Source: Lampris incognitus
Taxonomy: Eukaryota > Chordata > Actinopteri > Lampriformes > Lampridae
Reading direction: 5' to 3'
NCBI RefSeq assembly: GCF_029633865.1
Contig: NC_079216.1
Location: 18,759,315-18,823,314 of the forward strand
Length of the DNA stretch: 64,000 nucleotides
Under the pieces are notes generated by a model that was given only the letters and a program-made list of their open reading frames with translations, was not told the origin of the DNA and made no database searches. Each line of letters begins with the position of its first letter. Position 1 is the stretch's first letter. Below, in pieces: positions 1 through 10,800 of this stretch. A program made the position numbers and the translations under genes.

Positions 1-87
1 GTCTCCCCGCCTGCCGCCCAATGACTGCTGGGATAGGCTCCAGCATCCCACGACCAGAATTCAGACAAGCGGAATGGATGGATGGAA
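1..87 (+). repeat. SINE family S2, 3' tail fragment
   Basis: This is the 3' end of the tRNA-derived SINE seen complete at 29900-30292 and 43905-44262. It reads through the diagnostic stretch about a tally of sites and 'tgggataggctccagcatcc', and it ends in the GGATGGATGG-type tail. The left part lies outside the window. It sits in the intron upstream of the lgr5-like exon. Confidence 0.75.
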
Positions 88-213
88 GATGTAATGATTA
101 CATTTTGAGATGTTTTATAGCCTTTAGGGAAAAACATAGTTTCATTGTAACAGTAAGTTTAAAAGAAAACGTGTATTGAGAAAAAGTTTCAAGACAGCAA
201 GTAGATTTAATAT

Positions 214-422
214 TGTAGTGAATTCAGGGGGCAGTACGGGAACCGCCACAGCCAGGGGGTAATGTAGTGTAACGTACACGAATAAGTAGACACGTTGGCC
301 CTTGGCTAACAGATTAAATATTTTAGTCGACTGGTTAACGTTGTCGCCCGCGGTGCGGGAGACACGGGTTCGCGTCCCGGCTGTGACGGTTCCCGTCCTG
401 CCCCCCCACCGAACTCGCTACA
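214..422 (+). mobile_element. Rearranged TRIM LTR (copy A) with tRNA-like promoter
   Basis: Positions 268-422 are a 155-bp LTR of the TRIM family described at 51957-57144, running TGTAACG to GCTACA. It contains an A-box-like TAGTCGACTGG at 324-334 and a B-box-like GGTTCGCGTCC at 367-377. Positions 214-257 are an inverted copy of the last ~45 bp of the same LTR, so the unit starts and ends with complementary sequence. ATAT flanks both sides (210-213 and 423-426), which fits a 4-bp target duplication around the whole 214-422 unit. It lies in the intron before the lgr5-like terminal exon. Confidence 0.7.
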
Positions 423-608
423 ATATGTAATTGTGAATTTAACCAACACCTTCTTTCTCAGGTGTCAAATTTATCAAAAAGTGTCATCTTGGAATGAAAC
501 ACTTAATATCTCAGTAGTTATATTCATTAAAAGGTCCAGGCAAAAATGAAAAATAAATAAATCCCGGTTTGATGGATATTCACTAATAGTAGTCTGCCTC
601 GTTTCCAG

Positions 609-1507
609 GTTCACGCCGGCTGTGTAAGCACGTGTTTGCTCTCTGGTTGGTTCAGTTCTGTTTGTGGGTCATCTTCATCCTCTCCGTCATCTTCAACTTC
701 CTGGTTCTAGTCTCCATCAGCCTGTGGTCAACATGTAACGCCTCCGCCCAGCATTTCCTCGCCGTCCTCTTCTGGCTCCATTTCCTCACAGGCCTCTCTG
801 GCGCGACCCTGACAGTGGCGGACATGACGTCAGCCCACCACGTCAGCACTGACACGCCATGGCGGGAGAAGGGAGCCGCTCTCAGGATTGTGGACTTTGT
901 TCTCAGAGTCTCATCGGAGACCTCCGTGTTCCTGATGATGGCCTTCGTCTTTGAGGGGAGAAACTGCGACTCTGACCTAAACTGGCCAAAGTCTGGGAGG
1001 AGGCTGCTGAGGCGCAGGGGCATTCAGGTCAGCATCGCGGTTTCTTGCGCCCTGGCCTTGGCTGTCGCTTTCTTGCCTCTGGTCGTTATTGGTGAGGTTT
1101 GCGTCTCCTCTTCCTGCCCGACCCTCGCCCACCAACACCAGGCGTGTCGGGGTTACGGCACTGCTCTGGTATTGGTCAACTCCCTCTGTTACCTCTTAAT
1201 GACCGTCGCCCGTGCCTCCCTGTGCTGCTACCAGGGGAAAGCGAAGCTAAACCCCGGGGGGGTGAAAGGCCGTACCGCCACCCGGACGGTGACCCTCCTC
1301 CTGGTGACGAACGGCCTGCTTTCCGCGTGTGAAGCCGTGCTCCGTGTTTCCTCCCACTTTCACATCACCTCCCCGGCCGTCTGGGAGGCCGCCGACCCCA
1401 CGGCGCTCCTCGCCGCGGCGCTGCCAGCGTGCCTGGATCCTCTGCTCTACATGTTCACCTGCCCCCGTTTTAGGCAAGAGCTCTTTAAGCATCTTCCTCG
1501 GACCTAA
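609..1507 (+). CDS. lgr5: Leucine-rich-repeat G-protein-coupled receptor 5-like, terminal exon (7TM domain)
   Basis: This is the seven-transmembrane half of an LGR4/5/6-type receptor, the R-spondin receptors at the plasma membrane. The exon opens after a TTTCCAG acceptor (AG at 607-608) and reads ...CKHV directly into TM1, matching the C-x-H start of the LGR 7TM domain. Family landmarks follow in order: LTGLSGATL in TM2, SSETSVFLMM in TM3, NSLCYLLMT in TM5, LLLVTNGLLS in TM6 and PACLDPLLYMF (the NPxxY region) in TM7. TAA is at 1505-1507. The leucine-rich ectodomain lies upstream, outside the window. The neighbour zfc3h1 is convergent, as in tetrapods, which favours lgr5 over lgr4 or lgr6. Oddities: the usual ERG motif after TM3 reads FEGR, the conserved Cys at the start of TM3 is absent, and the cytoplasmic tail stops within about ten residues where the family has roughly 80. 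It could be a divergent paralogue or a decaying copy. Confidence 0.75.
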
Positions 1508-4500
1508 AGTCTACAAGAATCAGAAAATCAGAAACACTTCATTTGTCGTTTCATTTGAAATGAAACGAAACATCGTTCCCCCCCACAGCAGCGCAACACA
1601 AAGACAAGAACACATCCAAGAACTACGAGAACACACATATATCCAAACTAACACATATATCTAAACAATAAAAATCACCACTGTCCAAGAGAACGAACGC
1701 CAGCCAGGATGACTATCGGTCTGCGTGGGTTAGCAGTTAGCTTAGCCTGCCCTCGGTGTTAGAGACAGAGCACAACACAAAGCCCCATGGTGGTCTCGAG
1801 CTGAGGACCTGCTAAGTCCGTGTTGTAAATCCACACGACACCGGGCTCTGTTCACATGTGGGACGCCCGTTTTAAACATCTGCCCAGACTGCTTAAAGTT
1901 GTCATTTTTATTTGCATAGCCCAATATCACAAATCACAAATCTGCCTCAAGGGGCTTTATAGCAACACAACACCCCTCCAGTCACACATGATAGTACAAG
2001 GTCGTGGCCTTTGCTCCCCTTGAGTCTTTTTTGGAGGTGCACAGTCAGTTAGTGAAGAACATGACAGTGTCAGAATCTGCCCGTTAACTCATTAAGCACA
2101 GCAAGCAGACTGCACTACATTATAGACTGCAGCAGCTTGGGCCGGGGGAAGGCCTCTCTGAGCTGCAGCGGTAACGTCAACACTGACATGGCCACACAGC
2201 ATATATACTGATAAAATGTAGGAAGTTGAATTTGCAAAATATGTATTCATAAATGACCTCAAATGGACTGTACAAAACATCAGGACCGGACTGAATTTTC
2301 ATTTATCAGTACATGTGACTCAACTCTACCCTGCCCCCCCCCCCGTTTCCTTTACACAATTTTCCTGTTCCTGGCAAGATGTTGTGCATACCTGTAGGTA
2401 GTGTCTGCAGCTTGGCGTAAGGTTTATTTTAGATGCCTCACTGCAAAATAATTTCAACATCCAGTAAACACGGGACAGCAGAATGTGAGTCAAAGTGAGA
2501 CTCGTCAGTTAGTAGGGTCATGAAGGGGACACACCCGAGATGCAGGTTATGCTAATGAGGGTCAAAGGTGTTATTCTTCCTGCTGTTATTATCTGAGTAA
2601 ACCCCAACGTAGATACTGCATGGACTGTACAACTGAAACCGGCTCATGCCTGCAGCATCATCTAACCCGCCTCGTGTGTGTGTTGTGAGCAGACTGTAAT
2701 CACGTGGTAAATAAATACATCCTTTCCCCAGTGCTTCCTGACTTTCAGGGCTTTGCCGAGGTTCTCTGCGTCTTCAGGTAAAGTATAGCTCTTACATCAG
2801 CACGGTTTGAGGTTTAACCCCCACCAACACAACCACGACTTCAGATGTAGTCAGACACAAAGCAGATCTGCAGAAAGTTGGACCATCTTCATGTTTATTT
2901 CCTCACCGACACTTCACGTCCACTTTTAAAGGATTACGCCGTTCGTGTTTCCAACAGCTCAGACAAACAACCCGTTTCCTCTTCCAAGCGATGTTACAAA
3001 TGACTAATTTCATCTTTTATAAACTGGTGTTCCCTCTTTATCCTTACATCTGGTGCACTATTCCTTGTTTTTTGTGCTCTGCATTTTATTTTTTACTCTA
3101 CATTTAATATTCCAGTTGTTGTATTCACTGTAACCTGAAATTGTTCATTTTGCTTTTAAATTCATTGTTAAGTGTTTTGTAACCAGAAGTGCAATGTAAA
3201 TGATGTTTTATTCGTTATATTATAGAAAAGGGTCCTGAGGCTCATGCAACTGACTCTGCACAGGAATCACTGACTCAGAGGCTGTTTACTGTGCATTCCT
3301 CTTTTTTTAATCCTCTCGTTTACTCCCATCTTTTGTGTTGCTTTTATCCTTTGCCAGCTGTCTTATGTGAGCAGCTAACCTGAAACAAAGTAACGTTTGT
3401 TGTATGAGTGCAAACGTGGCCATTAAAACAGTGTAACAGTGGAATAACATCGAATGTCTCTCTGCCTCTCCAACAGCAGCGACAATGTGTTGGGTGTCAC
3501 CTTGTGGAAAAATAATTCTCTTGTCCCCATCGAGTCCAGAAAATTCTCAGACAATAAACACACAAACAAAAAAAAGTCATTCTTTTAAAAAATAATTTAA
3601 TATAAACATTTGAATTCAACATAGAAAACAGCAGTGGAAGGACTTTTAACTCTCCTGTCCTTGCTAATACTTATTTATTCTCATATATCATTTTGTGATA
3701 TAGAATTACTTTTGACAAAAGAAAAATAAAACAAAAATTGTGCAAGTGGACGTGCTAGCGAGGTCCTGACTGTCTCATGCTCCACTAATAAAATGTGTTT
3801 AAAGGCCTTTCCCCGTCGGTCGGCTGGCAGGGGAAAGTCTCAGCGTTGACAGTCTCCGTGGCAGTCTCACAAGTACACGCTGAACGAACAAGGCCAGATA
3901 GAAGATTGGCAGGCAGCCATGGTACACATGGACTTCAATTTCCAGTTTTTTGGTTTGTTTGTTTGTTTTTTTTTTGCTTTTTTAAAAAAATTTTTTTTTA
4001 AATATATGATGACCTCAACGAAATAAAGGGAAAAAAAAGTCAATCTCTTTCCTTGGGAGACAGCGGGACGAGAATACTGTACACAGTTGTTGCAGCATCA
4101 CTACGGGGGAAACATCCTTTCAAAACACAAAGGGCTTTGACACACCACAGTGAGACGTCAGCTTCCCCTTCCGTCCCTTTCCCTCCCCAGGCAAAGAAGG
4201 GGAACAAAATCCAACTTAAAAGTGACAGCACGACAAAACAAGGGAAACACTTAAATTAAAAAACGAGGGGGCGGGTGGGAGGGAGGGGGGACAAAAAAAA
4301 AAGTAAAACTGAGTCACTTAGCAGGGTCTATACTTACGTACGTGATGTTAAGGTCACCTAAGAGGGCCCAGACTGTACTGGACATGCGAGGCACTTCATT
4401 GGCCTCCGTGCCGAGCGTCCCTTTGCCTTCTGGCGCCCTCTGGCTTTGAGAGAGCGGCTCTTGTGGGTGGGTTGGCGATGTTGGGGGTGACTATTTAGAG

Positions 4501-4651
4501 CAGCCCCCCCCTCCTCCTTCCTTCCTTCCTCCCCACCGACCTTTTCTGTCTTACCTAGGCGACGGCCAGGGATCATTAGTCTGGTCTGATTGAATGCCTA
4601 GCGCCAATTTAGTGGGGTTTTTTTTCTTTTTCAACCTTTGCTCTTATCAAA
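1508..4651. other. Intergenic region between lgr5-like and zfc3h1 3' ends
   Basis: No conserved coding sequence is visible. The region should hold both 3' UTRs. AATAAA signals occur on the plus strand near 1665 and on the minus strand at 3674-3679, but their use is unproven. Positions 1585-1770 are a repeat shared with 23355-23600. Positions 1904-1960 resemble a widespread teleost repeat built around 'atagcccaatatcacaaatc'. Short C, T and A homopolymers are scattered. Confidence 0.6.
1585..1770. repeat. Dispersed repeat, copy 1
   Basis: This matches 23355-23600 over most of its length. It includes 'cacatatatccaaacta', 'gaacgaacgccagccagga' and 'ttagcagttagcttagcctg'. I could not assign it to a class: no coding sequence, terminal repeat or tRNA-like head is evident. 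Confidence 0.6.
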
Positions 4652-4834
4652 CTAATTCTTTACGAGAGGATGGAGGTGGGGGCAGGCGACCTGAGGGGTG
4701 CCGTGAGCGTCAGGGATCCTCCCCGGGCCTAAATTTAGGGGCTCACTTAGACTCACGCCCACCTCTTGACACTTGTCAACAAGTTTCCTCAGTTTATCTG
4801 TGTTACCTCCCTCAGCAGCTTCAAACAGCAGACG
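4652..4834 (-). CDS. zfc3h1: zfc3h1 exon 35 (C-terminus and stop)
   Basis: Acceptor CTCTCTCTAG|CGT, embedded in a long pyrimidine microsatellite. It reads [20 protein letters not shown], then KCQEVGVSL as in other vertebrates, followed by a lineage-specific tail of about 30 residues ending LVKN. TAG is at 4654-4652. Confidence 0.9.
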   Translation of the reverse strand, partial: RLLFEAAEGGNTDKLRKLVDKCQEVGVSLSEPLNLGPGRIPDAHGTPQVACPHLHPLVKN

Positions 4835-7800
4835 CTAGAGAGAGCGAGAGAGAGACAGACACAGAGCGAGAGAGACAGAGAGAGAGAGAGAAGAGGGAGG
4901 AGGCAGGAGGAGAAGAGCTAGGTGAGTGAGAGTGTGTGTGTTTGTACCCATCAGGTGAAACAACAAGATGAAACAACAAATCAAGCGTGCTTGGTGAGTG
5001 TGTGTGTGTGGTAAGTGTTGGAGAATTACATCTTTCCACAGGGTGGCACACAGTGGAAGATTCTTGAGGGCTTGCTGATAGAGACGCCGTACCTAGAAGT
5101 TTATTAAAAAAAAAAAAAGTGGGTGTGGGGGGGGACAGCAGGAGCAGCGTGTCAGTTCAGCGGACAACACAGAAAGCAGGCAAATCAAATCACAAACGAC
5201 ACGGGATGAAGTCAGAGACTTGATCAATTCAACAGAGGAAGTGAATTTTCAACACTAAATCCATCATACATTACTGTGACACATGGCCTGCAGAGGGAAA
5301 GAAAATCAAGATTTGACAACATGAAATTATCATGGTTATGGAACCTTCTTTTGGAGTTAAAAAGGAAACCACGGTGGCCAAACTGACAAGACATTTGTTG
5401 GAGCAAGGGCAGGGCCAGTAAAAACAGACTAGTAACTAAAGTATGTACTTCTGTTATATCCATTGGAGTAAATGCCCTGGTATAATGTGTCTCAGCATTT
5501 CTTCCAGTTAGATCTAAAATTTTACAAAATTTTTTACAAAAATTTTAAAATTTATTGAATTTTTGAACTGATATTTAGAAAACAACATTGAAAACCTCTA
5601 TAAACTGAGTAGAAGACCCAAAAACTACAACATAAAGGAATATGAATTTTGCAGATTTTCAGAACCAACAGATATCCTTGTCCAAACAATCATACGAAAG
5701 CATATTAGGGCCATTGTGAGTAAAAAAAAAAATTAAATAAAATAAAAAAATAAAGAATTTACGGAACTGGGAGAGGGGGATAATATTCCAAGAAAAAACT
5801 CGAAATTTCCGAGATTCAATGCGCATATTTAGGAGAAATTTTTTTTCAGAAAATCTCTGTCAAAAATGTACAGAAAAAAAACCCGCGCAAAAATAGTGTT
5901 TTTTTGTTACATTGCTTCACTTTGCAAGGTTGGATCAACCTCATCCCACCACAGTGGCCGCCGCATGCCGTCTACTATGCCTGCAGCGGATGGCCTCATC
6001 AAATCATACTTTGCAATCAGCTTTACAAATAAGGAAATACTTGTGATTTTAGGATATCGCTGGTTCCATCTATGGGCAATTCAAATGGGATTTGTGGTAC
6101 AGCAGGACACAATACGACAAAGCATCAATTTAATCGATCCTCAACGTTTTAAAGAATATTTTTTGGCATTTTCCGACTTCACTTGATAGCGACAGTAGAG
6201 AGGGACAGGAAAGGCAGGGCAGAGAGAGGGGATGACATGCAGCAAAGGGCCCAGGCCGGATTTGAACCCAGGCTGCTGGGTAAGGTGAGCCACCGGGGTG
6301 CCCCCAAGGATCGATTAATTTGATGATCTGTCATATTTTGTCCTGCTGTACCACAAATCACATTTGAATTATATCCTTGCATCAGTCCATTGTGTTATAG
6401 TTCCTGATACACAAAAAACTATCACCTCATCCAAATCTAGGTTTTCTTCTGAATAGGCCCAATTCATGGCAATGTCTCTTCAAAGTCCGGATGCTTATGA
6501 CCATATGGTGATGCTGGGCTAAAATCACAAGTATTTCCTTATTGGTAAATCAGACTGCAAAGCATATATTGATGAGGTCATCCAGAATCAGAACCCTGTG
6601 TACATGCACACGAGGAATTTGACTTGTGTTTGAATTTGCATGTATGCACAACAGGTGTGTCACTACTATAGTTTTATTATGGTTGAGTAATCGACAATCT
6701 ATGCCTATATATCCCCTGAAGACTTAATACATGGCAAGCGGTGGCGGCTGTGGTGTGATGAGGTTGATCCAACCTTTAAAAGTGAAGCGATGTGACAAAA
6801 AACCCCCCACTATTTTTCCAAATTCTTTTCTCATAAATTTGTGATTTTCATTGCAGGAAATTTCCCCTCCTGCAAATTTATGACTTTATAGTCTCAGAGA
6901 GTATCCGTGTTTTTTTCTCGTAAATTTATGCCTTTAATTTCATAAATTCCGAGTTTTTTCTCAGAATATTATTCCCCTTCGCCGGCTCTGCAATTTTTAT
7001 TTTTTTTACTGATGGCCCTAATACGCCATTATACAATTTAAAAAAATTAAAAGTAAAATGGTAATATTGAATTTTTTCTCTCGGGTTATGGCCAAATATA
7101 TATCAACAACAGCCCAATATAGTTCGTGAAAAAAGCCTTCATTAGAGATTCATGCTGATATTAAGAGTTTTTAGTTGGGATAACAGGCTACATTTACACT
7201 GCTGGTCTTCATGTCCAGTTCCATTTTTTTACTGATATCTGATCTTTTTTTACTACCTGTTTACATCTGTTTTCAAAAGTGACTTGCATCTGATGCCTGC
7301 TCCTACACCACTACTCTGGTTTACACTTGAAACCCCCTGCATGCATAGACCCACACCCGAGTTTGGTCAGTGATGAGGAGGTGAACAACCGCATGTTACA
7401 CCACGCCGTTCAAAATGCATTGAGAATGTCACAATTTGAGTAAGGTGCGATTTGCAATGATGTAAAAAATCCAATCTGTGCAGTTACTTCTGGGGGGGGG
7501 GGGGGTCCGAACTGGGTCGGTTTTACCAGGCGGTCTAAAACATAGTGTTAAAGAACCTTGGGAGCATCAACTTGTCTTTTTCTGCACCTATCCACCGTGT
7601 TTGAATTCATGATTCAAAACTGCATCAACTCCTGCCCGACACCCCCCCCCCCCCATCCACTGCTAACTCACCTCCATTCGCTCCTTCAGCTCCCTCTCCA
7701 CAGCAATAGCTCTGCCAGGGAACACAGCAGAAGAAGGTCATCAGCTCAGCTTTTCAGAAGCTCTCACATTGTTTGAAACGCAGCAGTAGCTCACTAGCAG

Positions 7801-10800
7801 ACCTGCAGCGTTCGACGTATGTCTCTTTTGTTACTTTTAAGGGTACAGAAATAAATAAATAAATAAATAAAGGAAGCCCTTTTCCTTCCATTTTCACCTG
7901 AAAACCTAAAAGAAATTCCACGTTTCCGAGTCAAATTCAATCAATGCAGGCTGACATCTCTGAATCGGAGTTCGTGCCCTTGCATGTTGCTTCTCAGTGT
8001 AAGTGAATAAGTTTTTGAGGTTCTACAGCTCAAAGCCGGAACATTTTGGGACTCACATTTTCCAGGTGGCCAAACACTTGGGAGCACTACCGGTCAACAT
8101 TCTGGCCTGGAATTTCAGCTGCTCAGTTTTGCCGTCTTGCCAGTCCCGCTGAAGCAACCTGTATCATGACAGATCAACTCTGACCACGTGGACATTACAA
8201 CTCTAGATGCTGACACACAAAAAAAACAAAACACACACACACGAGACTTCCTAACCACAGACAAGGGCAGGAAGCCGGCTTGTTTGATCGCTGGAAATGG
8301 TGCCTGTTAAGTTCCAAAGCTAACCAGCCACTTTAACCATCTTCTCAGGGAAGTGGATTTTTTTTTTTAATACAAAACGATGGAAAAGAAAGCAGAGAAA
8401 AGAACAGAAAGTGAATATATTTTGTTAATGCAAAGAACACTGGGAGTAAAAACAGTTCATGGCATGCAACAGGAACTCTACAGAGGCCAATAATTCTTCC
8501 TGTTTGTTGTCTTTCAAAACTTAACAGGTTGATGGCAATCACTGTAGACAGCAGCTGTTGAATACGAGTAAAGAGTGATGTGTGCAGTCCTAAAATATCA
8601 CATTCAACTGTGTCTTGCATTCCATTCAAGGTCATGTTCCTGGGACATGTGTCTTGGTATGTGCTCTGTGACTACATTAGTCGTCGATATGTCTCTGCAT
8701 TGGTGCCACCAAGACAAAGTCCAAGATGGTTATTTTACATGGTGACAGGCGAATCTGATCACTGTTGATAGCGGTTTACGGGTACCTCAGGCCCAGTTCG
8801 ATATTGCTGGGCATGGCATATTGCAGTCGCTCCAATACAAAGGAATGCTGGGATTGAGGCACACAGCTCAGATAGTAAGCCACCACCTGAGGAACAAATG
8901 AAGATCAGGTGAATAAGAAAAGATCCAAGTGCTCAATAAACAGGGAGATGATGCTTTATTAGCAGGTAGCGACTTGGCCTTGTGACGGGAAGGTTGCTGG
9001 TTCTAATCCCCAGCCTGGCTACAGCTCATGAATTGGGAAATTACTGAATAATCTCCACCCTCCAGCTAAGCACTTGGGTCCAGTGGAATATTTCCACAAT
9101 AGTAGATCACTGGTTATACTGGAGTTAATGGGAATGTGGAGATTATACTGGTTATAGTGGTGTTAATATGTGTAACTTTTAAACGATATAGCAGGGTGAT
9201 GCTCTAAACAGACAAGGAACCCTTCCCAGGAAGAGTAAAACTGAAAATGAAGTGCAAGAAAAATAGAAAAACATTTAAGCCCAAACAAACAATTACAACC
9301 AGCAAATATTGAGCAATTAGCAAATATATATTCTCACTGCATGTTGTCATGGGAGTGCTTGTTATTTGCATCTTCATAATTTATCATAATATATGGCCTT
9401 TATTGCATTCTCCAGACTTGTGTTTTCTTTGTTTTAAACTACCTTTAATGTCTTCAAGTGAGCTTTGTCTTATGTGAGGTCCTCTTACACCTCGTTTTTA
9501 AGAATGCTGTATAAATTAAGTACTAATAATAAATAGTAATTGTCATTACAGGAAGACATTAAGCCACTTAAAGAATGTGAGCGTCTCCTTGCCTTGTTGT
9601 GGAAGCTGTAGCAGCTCCAGTACTCTGCTGGCCTGAAGGGGATATCTAATCGGGAGGGAACTGTGGCCAGGCAACGCCGAACCAGGTCTGAGAACTGCTG
9701 GGGCTTATGGCTGTTGGTCAACCCTCCATTCTGCTTACTGCTGGTAAACAGGAGGTAACTGGGAAGAGGGGAAAGAGCGAGAAAGAGACAGACAGAGACA
9801 GAGCAAGAACGAGACTCTCGGAGTCAAACGTGGCCATACTGAAAGCTGCAATCAGATCACTGTGTTCATTTTCAAGAATACATGAAAAATAATCAAGTGT
9901 TTTAAAATGTGACCTTAATTTTTTTTTTGCCCCCCCCTCCCCAATTGTATTTGGCCAATTACCCCAGTCTTCCGAGCCATCCTGTCGCTGCTTCACCCCC
10001 TCTGCCGATCCGGGGAGGGCTGCAGACTACCACATGCCTCCTCCCGATACATGTGGAGGCACCAGCCACTTCTTTTCACCTGACAGTGAGGAGTTTCGCC
10101 AGGGGGACATAGCGCATGGGAGGATCACGCTATTCCCCCCAGTAACCCCCTCCCCCCGAACAGGCGCCCTAACCGACCAGAGGAGGCATTAGTGCAGTGA
10201 CCAGGACACATACCCACATCCGGCTTCCCACCTGCAGACAAGGTCAATTGTGTCTGTAGGGACGCCCGTCCGAGCCGGAGGTAACACAGGGATTTGAACC
10301 GGCGATCCCCAAGTGGGTAGGCAACGGAATAGACCGCTACTCTACCCGGATGCCCTGCAACCTTTAATTCTTAAAAGCTGAAAGGATGGCCCATACACTT
10401 GAAGAAAATTAAGATGAGGTGACCAGAGTCAACAGTATACATGCTGCTGATTTCGGGTTTTTGTACGACTTACTCCATCCAGAGTTTGTGAAGTTCCTCA
10501 AGTGCCAAGACTGATCCCAGGGCCCTCTCAAAGGCATCCACCGTCGCCTCTGCAGTACCATGTAGCCACTGCCAGTGACTGGGAAGACATGACAACATCA
10601 GGTGTGTGAAAATACATTTTGTATTTCATTCAATCAGCTGATGCCCTTATTGAAGCAACTTTCAGCACGTGAGCAGGGATTCACGGCTGCCCAGAATCTG
10701 CTCAAAAGTTTAGTAACCCACTAGCTAACCTTTGTCTACTGCACTGAAAAAACCCTCCAAATATTACCTAGCTTAAAAAAAACTGTGTCAACAGGTAATA

